Assembly (NCBI RefSeq): GCF_000341085.1
Contig: NZ_ANBA01000009.1
Span: 806,001 to 870,000 of the forward strand
DNA length: 64,000 nucleotides
Direction of reading: 5' to 3'
Source of the DNA: Nocardiopsis ganjiahuensis DSM 45031
Lineage (GTDB): Bacteria > Actinomycetota > Actinomycetes > Streptosporangiales > Streptosporangiaceae
Positions 8,547 to 16,862 of the stretch are shown here, piece after piece (position 1 is the stretch's first letter; each line of letters starts with the position of its first letter). Made by a program: the position numbers and the translations under genes. The notes beneath the pieces were generated by a model, which was given only the letters and a program-made list of their open reading frames with translations, did no database searches and had not been told where the DNA came from.

Positions 8547-9755
8547 TCAGCGGATGGTGCGGCCGCCCCGCCAGACGCGCAGGGTGTTCAGGCCCATGGA
8601 CCAGGCGAAGGCGCCCTCGTGGTCGGCGTCCCACTGGACCAGGTCGGCCAGCATGCCCGGGGCGATCATGCCCCGGTCGTTGAGGCTCAGGGCGTGGGCG
8701 CTGCCCGCCGTGGCGGCGTTGAGCGCCTCCTGGACGGTCATCTCGAACATGGAGACGGCCAGGGAGATGACCAGCGGCATGGACGTGGTGCCGGACTGGC
8801 CGGGGTTGTGGTCGGTGCCCAGGCCCACGGGGACGCCGTGGTCGAGCAGGGCGCGCACCGGCGGGGTCCGGCGTTCGTGCAGGGCGGTCGTGGGACAGGC
8901 CACGACGGGGGTGCGAGTGGCGGCCAGAGCGAGCAGGTCCTGGTCGTCGGCCTCGTGGACGAGGTCGACCGACGAGCAGCCCAGTTCGGCGGCCATCCGG
9001 ACGGCCCCGTGCCGGGGCCGGGAGCAGGCGTGCATCGTGGTGCGCAGTCCCACGGACTGGCCCACGCCCAGGAGCATGTGGGCGTCCTCGGTGGTGAACT
9101 GCTGGTTGTCGCAGTAGACGTCCACCCCGTCGGCCCCCGCCATGGCGGCGTCGCTGAGCCAGGAGGCCGCGGTGGCCACGTACTCCTTGGGACGGCCGAA
9201 GAACTCGGGCGGGACCCCGTGCGCGGGGAAGAAGGTGACGTGCAGGCGCGGCATGCCCGGTTCCTCCTCCAGGGAGCGCAGCAGGCGCACGTCGGCGAGT
9301 TCGCCGTCCCGGGTGAGGTGGTATCCGGTCTTGGCCTCCACGGTGGTGCTGCCGGACAGCACCCAGTGCCGCAGCCGTTCGCGGACCGCGTTGCACAGCG
9401 TCCAGGGGTCGGTTCCCCGGGTGATGGTGACGGTGGTGGACACACCTCCGCCCGCGGCGAAGATGTCGGCGCGGGTGGCCCCCTTGGCCCACATGTTGAC
9501 CTCGGCGTAGCGGTCGCCCGCGTAGACGGGGTGGCAGTGGGCGTCGACCAGGCCGGGGGTGACCAGGCCGCCTCCGATGTTGACGATCTCGTCGACGTCG
9601 GTGAGGTCCTCCATGACACCGGGGATGTGCTGGGGGAGTTCCGCGGCGGGGCCGACCCAGGCGATCCGGTCGTTCTCGATCAGGATGGCGGCCTTGGTGA
9701 GCAGCTCGTTCCCGGTCCACAGCCGACCGATGTTGGTGAGGAGTACTACCGTCAT
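8547..9755 (-). CDS. Imidazolonepropionase-related amidohydrolase
   Basis: This is a metal-dependent amidohydrolase resembling HutI, which opens the imidazolone ring in histidine breakdown. It has 402 residues. The metal ligands are seen in DAHCHPVYAGDR (D71, H73, H75), in MHACSRPRHG near residue 240 and in GTDHNPGQSGT near 315. EAKTGYHL at about 145 parallels the HutI EIKSGYGL signature. HutI usually has HAEQ where this protein has HACS, so the substrate may differ. No hutH, hutU or hutG is nearby, so the gene stands alone and is convergent with holA. Alternatives are another cyclic-amide hydrolase of the same superfamily. Confidence 0.8.
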   Translation of the reverse strand: MTVVLLTNIGRLWTGNELLTKAAILIENDRIAWVGPAAELPQHIPGVMEDLTDVDEIVNIGGGLVTPGLVDAHCHPVYAGDRYAEVNMWAKGATRADIFAAGGGVSTTVTITRGTDPWTLCNAVRERLRHWVLSGSTTVEAKTGYHLTRDGELADVRLLRSLEEEPGMPRLHVTFFPAHGVPPEFFGRPKEYVATAASWLSDAAMAGADGVDVYCDNQQFTTEDAHMLLGVGQSVGLRTTMHACSRPRHGAVRMAAELGCSSVDLVHEADDQDLLALAATRTPVVACPTTALHERRTPPVRALLDHGVPVGLGTDHNPGQSGTTSMPLVISLAVSMFEMTVQEALNAATAGSAHALSLNDRGMIAPGMLADLVQWDADHEGAFAWSMGLNTLRVWRGGRTIR

Positions 9756-10194
9756 GGGGTGGTCCGCCCTCGCCGGTCAGTTCCGCCGTGGTACGTGCGG
9801 AACAGGGGCGTGGGATGCACGGGCGGACATGGCGACCTCGTATCTGGATGCGATTCCGACAGGGCCGTGAGCGACCCGGGGTCGCTTCGCGGTGCCGTGA
9901 CAGTGGGGGTTCGCGTCGGCTTAAGCAACACGACCTAAGGGGGGACAGCGATCACTGTCGGCCAGTGCTCCAAAACCGTAGTCCATCCGCGGAGTCCGTG
10001 TACACCTCCCCGCGGGAACGAATGCGAGTGATACCAGTCGAAACTCGCAAGTCGGCAGAGTGACGAAGGACACCCGCACCCAGCCTGATCTGGCCTTCCA
10101 CCGCTCTTCTCACCAGCCCCCGGCCGTCCCTGAAACATGAAACCGGCTTGTGGGCCTCGCCGGGGCAGACACCCCACCACCCCGGAAACAGCGC

Positions 10195-10223
10195 GGCCGG
10201 GACACCGTTCGGGTGTCCCGGCC
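10195..10223 (-). terminator. Terminator downstream of hflX
   Basis: A perfect 12-bp stem (GGCCGGGACACC / GGTGTCCCGGCC) with a 5-nt loop lies about 90 nt beyond the hflX stop. Confidence 0.75.
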
Positions 10224-10250
10224 GTCGCGTCGCCAACGCCCTCGTCAGCA

Positions 10251-10270
10251 CTCCGCCGACGTCGGCGGAG
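10251..10270. repeat. Perfect 20-bp palindrome beside the hflX stop
   Basis: The 10-bp arm CTCCGCCGAC is followed immediately by its complement GTCGGCGGAG with no spacer. It lies 41 nt past the hflX stop. It may be part of the termination region or a protein-binding site. Confidence 0.6.
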
Positions 10271-10310
10271 GCCCCCAGGGATCCGCTCGCGGAGCCCCGG
10301 GGGCGGACGC

Positions 10311-11855
10311 CTAGGCGTTGCTGGGCGTGTAGTCGTCGAGCTTGGAGGCGAGCAGGGCCGGCACGAAGGCGTGCAGCGCCGTGCCCTCCCCGGTGTGCTC
10401 CTCGCTGAGGATGCGGCCTTCCTCGTGCACCTTGGCGACGAGGTCGCCCCGCGAGTACGGGACGAGGGCGTGCACCTCCTTGGCGAGCTCGGGCAGCGCC
10501 TCGGACAGTGCCGTGACCAGCTCGGGGACTCCCTCACCGGTGCGCGCCGAGACCTCGACCAGGTCGGGGTAGCGGGTGCGCAGCGCCTTGAGTGTGTCCG
10601 GGTCGGCGGCGTCGACCTTGTTGACCACGATGAGCTCGGGCACGTCGACGGCCTCGATCTCGGCGAACACCTCGCGGACGGCGCTGATCTGCTGTTCGGG
10701 GTCGGGGTGGGAACCGTCGACCACGTGCAGGATCAGGTCGGAGTCGGCGACCTCCTCCAGAGTGGAGCGGAACGCTTCCACCAGCTGGTGCGGCAGGTGC
10801 CGGACGAAGCCGACCGTGTCGCTCAGGGTGAAGGCGCGGCCGTCGGGCGTGCGGGCCTGGCGGACCGTCGGGTCCAAGGTGGCGAACAGGGCGTTCTCCA
10901 CCAGCACACCGGCCCCGGTGAGCCGGTTGAGCAGGCTCGACTTGCCGGCGTTGGTGTACCCGGCGATCGCCACCGAGGGCACCTGGCGGGTGCGGCGGAC
11001 GTCGCGCTTGACGTCGCGCGCGGTGCGCATGTGGGCGAGCTGACGGCGCAGCTTGGCCATCTTGTCGTTGATGCGTCGGCGGTCGGTCTCGATCTTGGTC
11101 TCACCGGGACCGCGCAGGCCCACGCCGCCGCCGGCGCCGCCACCGCCGGAGCCGCCCGCCTGACGGGACAGGGAGTCACCCCAGCCGCGCAGTCGTGGCA
11201 GCAGGTAGCTGAGCTGGGCGAGTTCGACCTGGGCCTTGCCCTCGCTGCTGCTGGCGTGCTGGGCGAAGATGTCGAGGATCAGGGCGGTCCGGTCGACCAC
11301 CTTGACCTTGACGACGTCCTCCAGCTGGCGCAGCTGGCCCGGGGTGAGCTCACCGTCGCAGATGACGGTGTCCGCGCCGGTGGCCTCGACGATGTCGCGC
11401 AGTTCAGAGGCCTTGCCCTTGCCGACGTAGGTCGCGGGGTCGGGCTTGGACCGGCGCTGGGTGAGTCCTTCGAGGACCAGTGCGCCCGCCGTCTCGGCGA
11501 GGGCGGCCAGCTCGGTCAGTGAGTTGTCGGCGTCGACCTGGGTTCCCCTGGTCCAGACGCCGATGAGGACGACGCGCTCCAGGCGCAGTTTCCGGTACTC
11601 GACCTCGGTGACGTCGGTGAGCTCGGTGGAAAGGCCCTGGACGCGGCGGAGCGCGTGCCGTTCGGCCAGCTCCATCTCGCCCTGGTCGGGGGCGTTGTTC
11701 GGGTCTTCGTAGCGGTCACCGCCGGTGGCCGTGGCCTCGCGGGACGCGTCGTCGGCGTGGACCCCGTCCCCGACGGTAATCGCCTCACGGAAGTCGTCCT
11801 CGCCGTGGGCCTCGTGGCCGGCGTGGTCGCTTCCGTGGGTGTCAGCTGTATTCAT
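10311..11855 (-). CDS. hflX: GTPase HflX
   Basis: HflX is a ribosome-associated GTPase that splits stalled 70S ribosomes under stress. The 514-residue protein starts at ATG 11855 behind GGAGG. The N-terminal HflX domain contains TYVGKGKASEL and ADTVICDGELTPGQLRQLE, followed by the glycine-rich linker SLSRQAGGSGGGGAGGGVG and GPGETKIETDRR. The G domain has the P-loop GYTNAGKSSLLN, LFATLDPTVRQ, the G3 motif DTVGF and the G4 motif NKVD. The first 70 residues are an acidic, His/Asp-rich extension often seen in actinobacteria. In Streptomyces it sits next to dapF. Here 10 kb of other genes separates them. Confidence 0.97.
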   Translation of the reverse strand: MNTADTHGSDHAGHEAHGEDDFREAITVGDGVHADDASREATATGGDRYEDPNNAPDQGEMELAERHALRRVQGLSTELTDVTEVEYRKLRLERVVLIGVWTRGTQVDADNSLTELAALAETAGALVLEGLTQRRSKPDPATYVGKGKASELRDIVEATGADTVICDGELTPGQLRQLEDVVKVKVVDRTALILDIFAQHASSSEGKAQVELAQLSYLLPRLRGWGDSLSRQAGGSGGGGAGGGVGLRGPGETKIETDRRRINDKMAKLRRQLAHMRTARDVKRDVRRTRQVPSVAIAGYTNAGKSSLLNRLTGAGVLVENALFATLDPTVRQARTPDGRAFTLSDTVGFVRHLPHQLVEAFRSTLEEVADSDLILHVVDGSHPDPEQQISAVREVFAEIEAVDVPELIVVNKVDAADPDTLKALRTRYPDLVEVSARTGEGVPELVTALSEALPELAKEVHALVPYSRGDLVAKVHEEGRILSEEHTGEGTALHAFVPALLASKLDDYTPSNA

Positions 11856-12191
11856 ATCCCTCCAGGTGGGTCAACGCATATGCCGCCATGGATCTTCCCG
11901 GAGCGGGGTAGGGCGGCCCGTGACCACGATGCTCGCACCTCCGCCCCGACCGGGCATCTGAATTATCGCAGGCAACGTGACGCAGACCATGACCCCGCGC
12001 GGAGCGTGAGAACCTTGGAGTAGACCCGTCACTCAAGAAACGCAAAAGTTCCGACAGAACTTTGCTCTTCCTTCCCGTTTCAGGAAGATCTCCACTGATC
12101 AAGGGCATGAGTGACGTTGACCGCTCGACATCAAGATAGTAGCTTCATTTCCACATACCAGAAGCTTGTTTCGTATTGCGGAAGGTTTTCC
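11856..12191. other. Divergent promoter region between hflX and aceB
   Basis: This 336-bp gap contains no credible gene. Its right half is less GC-rich than the surroundings, as expected for a promoter. It contains one clear inverted repeat (12045-12063), listed separately. The aceB ribosome binding site is weak (GGAAGG about 8 nt before the ATG). Confidence 0.6.
12045..12063. promoter_or_regulatory. Candidate operator upstream of aceB
   Basis: A perfect inverted repeat, AAAGTTC-cgaca-GAACTTT, has 7-bp arms and a 5-nt spacer. It lies 129 nt before the aceB start in the only intergenic space that can hold the aceB promoter. The binding protein is unknown. Regulators of glyoxylate genes in related bacteria are often IclR- or GntR-type, but neither is encoded nearby. 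Confidence 0.5.
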
Positions 12192-13796
12192 ATGGGCGCC
12201 ACGCACGGGGTCGAGATCACCGGCCCCCTCAACGAACGGTTCGACGAGATCCTCACCGAGGACGCCCTCGCCCTCGTCGCCGAGCTGCACCGCACCTTCG
12301 AGTCGCGCCGCCAGGAACTGCTGGCCGCTCGTACGGCCCGGGAGGCGCAGATCGCCGCCGGGGAGGACCTCGACTTCCTCCCCGAGACCAAGCACATCCG
12401 CGAGGACGACAGCTGGCAGGTCGCTCCGCCCGCTCCGGGCATCACCGACCGCCGCGTCGAGATCACCGGTCCCACGGACCGCAAGATGACGATCAACGCG
12501 CTCAACTCCGGCGCGAAGGTGTGGCTGGCGGACTTCGAGGACGCCAACACCCCGCTGTGGGAGAACATGATCCAGGGGCAGCTCAACCTGCGTGACGCCC
12601 TGGACCGCGAGATCGACTTCACCTCCCCCCAGGGCAAGACCTACGCCCTCAAGGAGGACTCCGAGCTGGCCACGATCGTCGTCCGCCCGCGCGGCTGGCA
12701 CCTGGACGAGAAGCACATCCTCGTCGACGGCCAGCGCACCAGCGGCGGCATCGTCGACTTCGCGCTGTACTTCTTCCACAGCGCCAAGCGCCAGATCGCC
12801 AAGGGCAAGGGCCCGTACTTCTACCTCCCGAAGATGCAGAGCCACCTCGAGGCCCGCCTGTGGAACGACATCTTCGTTCTGGCCCAGGAGCGCCTGGAGA
12901 TCCCCCGCGGCACCATCCGCGCCACCTGCCTGATCGAGACCATCCCGGCCGCGTTCGAGATGGAGGAGATCCTCTACGAGCTGCGCGAGCACTCCGCCGG
13001 TCTCAACGCCGGCCGCTGGGACTACCTCTTCAGCCTCATCAAGACCCACCGCACCCGCGGCCGCAAGTTCCTGCTGCCCGAGCGCAACGCCGTCACGATG
13101 ACCGCCCCGATGATGCGCGCCTACACCGAGCTGCTGGTCAAGACCTGCCACAAGCGCGGCGCCCACGCCATCGGCGGTATGGCCGCCTTCATCCCGTCCC
13201 GTAAGGACGAGGAGGTCAACAAGGTCGCCTTCGCCAAGGTCCGCGACGACAAGTCCCGTGAGTCCGGTGACGGCTTCGACGGCTCCTGGGTCGCCCACCC
13301 CGACCTGGTCCCGGTCGCCAAGGAGATCTTCGACGGCGTCCTGGGCGAGCGGCCCAACCAGATCGACAAGCAGCGCCCGGAGGTGGAGGTCAGCGCCGCC
13401 GACCTGCTCGCCGTGGACCAGACCCCGGGCGGCGTGACGCTCTCCGGTCTGCGCGGCAACATCAACGTCGCCCTGCAGTACCTGGCGGCGTGGATGGGCG
13501 GCAACGGCGCGGTGGCGATCCACAACCTCATGGAGGACGCCGCCACCGCCGAGATCTCCCGTTCACAGATCTGGCAGTGGCTGCACAACGACGTCACCCT
13601 GGACGGCGGTGAGAAGGTCACCGCCGAACTGGTCAAGCAGATCATCGGCGAGGAGCTGGCCACCATCAGGGAGGCCCTCGGCGCCAACTACAACGAGGAC
13701 CTGTACACGCAGGCCAGCGAGCTCTTCACCGAGGTCGCGCTGGACGACGACTACGTCGACTTCCTGACGCTGCCCGCCTACGAGCGCATGCCGTAA
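12192..13796 (+). CDS. aceB: Malate synthase A
   Basis: This enzyme condenses glyoxylate with acetyl-CoA to malate in the cytosol. The chosen ATG 12192 gives 534 residues starting MGATHGVEITGP, the family's normal length. The longer frame from 12111 adds 27 residues without family character. Malate-synthase motifs are VWLADFEDANTPLWENM, IRATCLIETIPAAFEMEEI, GRWDYLFSLIKTH and the C-terminal ISRSQIWQWLHN. There is no isocitrate lyase in the window. The glycolate oxidase genes immediately downstream instead suggest that the glyoxylate comes from glycolate. Confidence 0.97.
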   Translation: MGATHGVEITGPLNERFDEILTEDALALVAELHRTFESRRQELLAARTAREAQIAAGEDLDFLPETKHIREDDSWQVAPPAPGITDRRVEITGPTDRKMTINALNSGAKVWLADFEDANTPLWENMIQGQLNLRDALDREIDFTSPQGKTYALKEDSELATIVVRPRGWHLDEKHILVDGQRTSGGIVDFALYFFHSAKRQIAKGKGPYFYLPKMQSHLEARLWNDIFVLAQERLEIPRGTIRATCLIETIPAAFEMEEILYELREHSAGLNAGRWDYLFSLIKTHRTRGRKFLLPERNAVTMTAPMMRAYTELLVKTCHKRGAHAIGGMAAFIPSRKDEEVNKVAFAKVRDDKSRESGDGFDGSWVAHPDLVPVAKEIFDGVLGERPNQIDKQRPEVEVSAADLLAVDQTPGGVTLSGLRGNINVALQYLAAWMGGNGAVAIHNLMEDAATAEISRSQIWQWLHNDVTLDGGEKVTAELVKQIIGEELATIREALGANYNEDLYTQASELFTEVALDDDYVDFLTLPAYERMP

Positions 13797-13807
13797 CGGA
13801 ACGGGAA

Positions 13808-13831
13808 CCGTCCAGCGGCCAACCTGGACGG
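13808..13831 (+). terminator. Weak hairpin after aceB
   Basis: CCGTCCA / TGGACGG is a 7-bp stem with a 10-nt loop starting 12 nt after the aceB stop. It could end or attenuate the aceB transcript. Confidence 0.4.
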
Positions 13832-13851
13832 ACTCGGCCGGTCCGTAGCCG

Positions 13852-13908
13852 GTTTCACGAAACGAAAGTCTGTTTCCACCGCGCCCCTTGCCTCGGCAGG
13901 GGGCGCGG
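13852..13908 (+). promoter_or_regulatory. glcDEF upstream region: GTTTC/GAAAC half-sites and a hairpin
   Basis: GTTTC-ac-GAAAC (13852-13863) is followed by a further GTTTC at 13872-13876. This gives three alternating half-sites that could bind a dimeric repressor. Just after them, CCGCGCCCC (13879-13887) pairs with GGGGCGCGG (13900-13908). The operator reading is an inference. The hairpin may instead be the aceB terminator. Confidence 0.35.
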
Positions 13909-13986
13909 TCGTACGGTCCCCTTGCGAGGTCGCAGTCGGAGAACGGGACCCCGACCGCGTTCTCCGTTCGGAACCGGGAGGCGCCC

Positions 13987-15516
13987 ATGGCCACGACCGC
14001 ACCCCACACGCCCCGTGGTTCGGCGCGTGGTTCCGCGCCCGGCTCCTCGAGCACGCCCGGGGCGCTGACCGGGCTGGTCCCCCGGCTGCTGGAGATCTGC
14101 GGTGACGACGGCGTCCTGACCGACCTCTCCCAGCGGCGCGTCTACGAGAGCGACGGTCTGACCTACCACCGCTCCACCCCCGGTGTCGTGGTCATGCCGA
14201 CCTCCACCGAGCAGGTCGCCGCCGTCGTCCGGCTCTGCGCCGAACACGGTGTCCCCTACGTCCCGCGCGGGGCGGGCACCGGCCTGTCGGCGGGAGCGCT
14301 CCCCCACGCCGAGGGCGTCCTCCTGGTCACCTCGCGCATGCGCCGCATCATCGAGATCGACCTCGACAACGAGTGCGCGGTCGTCGAACCGGGGGTGGCC
14401 AACCTCGACATCACCCGCGCCGCCGGCCCGCACGGCTACTACTACGCCCCCGACCCCTCCAGCCAGCAGGTGTGCTCGGTGGGCGGCAACGTCGCGGAGA
14501 ACTCCGGTGGCGCCCACTGCCTCAAGTACGGGTTCACCGTCAACCACGTGCGCGGACTGGAGATCGTCACCCCGGCGGGCGAGGTCGTCGAGCTGGGCGG
14601 CAAGGCCCCCGGAGCGCACGGATACGACCTCATCGGGGCGTTCGTCGGCTCCGAGGGCACCCTGGGCGTGGCCACCCGGATCACCGTGTCCCTGACCCGT
14701 TCGCCGCAGAAGACCGTCACCCTGCTGTCCGCGTTCACCTCGCTGGACGCGGGCGGCGAGGCGGTCAGCGCGATCATCTCCGCCGGGGTGCTGCCGTCGG
14801 CGATCGAGATGATGGACGCGCTGGCCATCGAGGCCGCCGAACGCGCCGTGGCCTGTGACTACCCCGAGGGCGCGGCCGCCGTGCTGGTGGTGGAGCTGGA
14901 CGGGCCCGCCGAGGAGGTCGACGCCCAGCTGGAACGCGTCACCGCCCTGTGCGCGGACGCCGGTTCCTTCGAGACCCGTGCGGCCAGCGGCGCCGAGGAA
15001 CGGGCGCTCATCTGGAAGGGCCGCAAGTCGGCCTTCGCCGCCGTGGGACGGATCAGCCCGGCCTACATCGTCCAGGACGGGGTGGTGCCGCGCACCGCCC
15101 TTGGTGAGGTGCTCGGCCGGATCGCCGCCCTGTCGGCCGAGTCCGGCGTCCGGGTGGCCAACGTCTTCCACGCCGGTGACGGGAACCTGCACCCGCTCGT
15201 CCTCTTCGACGACGCCGAACCCGGAGCGGGCGAGCGGGCCGAGGCGGTCTCGGGGGCCATCCTGGACCTGTGCATCGAGCACGGCGGGTCCATTACCGGC
15301 GAGCACGGGGTGGGTGTGGACAAGGCGTGCAAGATGCCGCGGATGTACGACGACGCCTCCCTGGAGACCTTCGACCTGTTCCGGCGGGCCTTCGACCCGG
15401 CCGGGATCGCCAATCCGGAGAAGCTGCTGCCCACGCCCCGCCTGTGCGGGGAGCGGCCCGGGGTGCGCACGGGTGTGCACCCGCTGGTGGAGTCCGGGGA
15501 GGCCGAACAGTTCTGA
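13987..15516 (+). CDS. glcD: Glycolate oxidase FAD-binding subunit GlcD
   Basis: This is a flavin-dependent 2-hydroxyacid dehydrogenase subunit that oxidises glycolate to glyoxylate. ATG 13987, behind GGGAGG, gives 509 residues. The FAD_binding_4 (PCMH) domain runs from about 55 to 235 with YVPRGAGTGLSAGA, DPSSQQVCSVGGNVAENSGG and GSEGTLGVATRI. The FAD-oxidase C domain ends with ITGEHGVGVDKACKM and ANPEKLLP, the usual signatures. The first 30 residues are a Thr/Ser/Gly-rich extension of low complexity. It is followed by glcE after 76 nt and then glcF, the typical three-subunit set, and is preceded by malate synthase. Confidence 0.95.
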   Translation: MATTAPHTPRGSARGSAPGSSSTPGALTGLVPRLLEICGDDGVLTDLSQRRVYESDGLTYHRSTPGVVVMPTSTEQVAAVVRLCAEHGVPYVPRGAGTGLSAGALPHAEGVLLVTSRMRRIIEIDLDNECAVVEPGVANLDITRAAGPHGYYYAPDPSSQQVCSVGGNVAENSGGAHCLKYGFTVNHVRGLEIVTPAGEVVELGGKAPGAHGYDLIGAFVGSEGTLGVATRITVSLTRSPQKTVTLLSAFTSLDAGGEAVSAIISAGVLPSAIEMMDALAIEAAERAVACDYPEGAAAVLVVELDGPAEEVDAQLERVTALCADAGSFETRAASGAEERALIWKGRKSAFAAVGRISPAYIVQDGVVPRTALGEVLGRIAALSAESGVRVANVFHAGDGNLHPLVLFDDAEPGAGERAEAVSGAILDLCIEHGGSITGEHGVGVDKACKMPRMYDDASLETFDLFRRAFDPAGIANPEKLLPTPRLCGERPGVRTGVHPLVESGEAEQF

Positions 15517-15592
15517 GCGGTCCGGACCGTGGTCGGGACCGCGACCCGGGCACCGGATCGGGTGTTGGCGACGAGGGCCGGGAGGGCCGAGG

Positions 15593-16825
15593 GTGAGACA
15601 GGACCTGGATGTCGAGGGGTGCGCCCTGCGGGAGGGCGCCCCGGGGGACGCCGTGTGCGGGGTCGTGCCGACGCGCGTTGCGGTGCCGACCGACACCGAC
15701 TCCCTGGCCGGGGTGATGGCGGCCGCGCACCGGCGCGGGCTCTCGGTGACCGTGCGCGGTGCGGGGACCGCCCTGGACTGGGGCCGACCGCCGCGCTCCC
15801 TGGACCTGCTGGTGGACGTCTCCGCCCTGTCCTGGATCGACCACAACGCCGGTGACCTGGTGGTGGAGGTCGGTGCGGGCACCCCGGTGGCCGAGCTGTA
15901 CGCGGCCCTGGCCGCCGCCGGACAGAGGCTGTCCTACGACCCGGTCAGGGCCGGAGGCACCGTGGGCGGTGCCCTGGCCACGGGGGTGAGCGGCCCGCGC
16001 CGCCTGCTCTCCGGCGCCCTGCGCGACCTGGTGATCGGTATGACGGTGGTACGCGCCGACGGTGTGGTGGCGCGCAGCGGCGGCCGGGTGGTCAAGAACG
16101 TGGCCGGGTACGACCTGGCCAAGCTGCACACCGGCGGGTTCGGCACGCTCGGTGTGATCGCGTCGGTCGCCTTCCGCCTGCACCCGCTGCCGGAGTCCCT
16201 GCGCGTGGTGAGCGCGCGCGTGTCCTCCCGTTCCCGTGCGGAGCAGGCCCTGGCCGCGCTGCGCGGGACCACGGTGGTGCCCTCGGCCGTGGAGCTGGAC
16301 TGGCCCGCCGAGGGGGCGGGACGGCTGGACGTGGTGCTGGAGGGCACCCCGGACGGGCTCGACGCGCGCGTCGAGGCTGCCGCGCGGGCGCTGGCGCCCC
16401 GGGGCCGGGACGGGGACCCCGCCGTCGCCGAGGAACTGCCCGAGGGCTGGGGGCTGCTGCCCGCCGAGGGCACCGTCGCCCTGGTCACGGCCCCGCCCGC
16501 CGAGAGCGTCGCGGCCGCCGCCTGGGTGGGCGAGCTCTCCGGCGCGGTCGACGCCGCCGCGCACGTACGGGGTTCTGCGTCCACCGGATCGCTGTCCGTG
16601 TCCTTCCCGCCGGGAACCTCCTCCGAGCGGGTGGGGCTGGTGGTCGACGGTGTGCGTTCGGCCGGCGGCCACCCGCTGGTGCTGCTGCGCGCGGAGCCGC
16701 ACATCCGCGCCGCCGGGATCGACCCCTGGGGCGAGGTCCCCGGCCTGGAGCTGATGCGGGCGGTCAAGGACTCGTTCGACCCCGGCCACCGCCTCTCACC
16801 GGGCCGATTCGCCGGGGGCATCTGA
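15593..16825 (+). CDS. glcE: Glycolate oxidase FAD-binding subunit GlcE
   Basis: This is the second flavin-binding subunit of glycolate oxidase. It starts at a GTG (15593), giving 410 residues that begin MRQDLDVEGCALREGAPGDA. The FAD-binding motif SVTVRGAGTALDWG and the segments GGTVGGALATGVSGPRR and GGRVVKNVAGYDLAKLHTGGFGTLG are characteristic of GlcE. The C-terminus contains LMRAVKDSFDPGHRLSPGRF. It is shorter than GlcD and lacks the GlcD C-terminal histidine signature, as expected. It lies between glcD and glcF on the same strand, with 37 nt to the next gene. Confidence 0.94.
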   Translation: MRQDLDVEGCALREGAPGDAVCGVVPTRVAVPTDTDSLAGVMAAAHRRGLSVTVRGAGTALDWGRPPRSLDLLVDVSALSWIDHNAGDLVVEVGAGTPVAELYAALAAAGQRLSYDPVRAGGTVGGALATGVSGPRRLLSGALRDLVIGMTVVRADGVVARSGGRVVKNVAGYDLAKLHTGGFGTLGVIASVAFRLHPLPESLRVVSARVSSRSRAEQALAALRGTTVVPSAVELDWPAEGAGRLDVVLEGTPDGLDARVEAAARALAPRGRDGDPAVAEELPEGWGLLPAEGTVALVTAPPAESVAAAAWVGELSGAVDAAAHVRGSASTGSLSVSFPPGTSSERVGLVVDGVRSAGGHPLVLLRAEPHIRAAGIDPWGEVPGLELMRAVKDSFDPGHRLSPGRFAGGI

Positions 16826-16862
16826 CCCGCCGTCGACAGCTGAGCACCATGACCACCGACCC

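Larger units (their letters stand above)
9756..10310. other. Non-coding gap between hflX and the amidohydrolase
   Basis: No frame in these 555 bp shows third-position bias or a recognisable product. The gap holds a candidate operator, TGCGAGT (10023-10029) / ACTCGCA (10043-10049) with a 13-nt spacer. It also holds the hflX-side terminator and a 20-bp palindrome, each listed separately. The promoter of the amidohydrolase must lie here, but I cannot place it with confidence. Confidence 0.6.
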
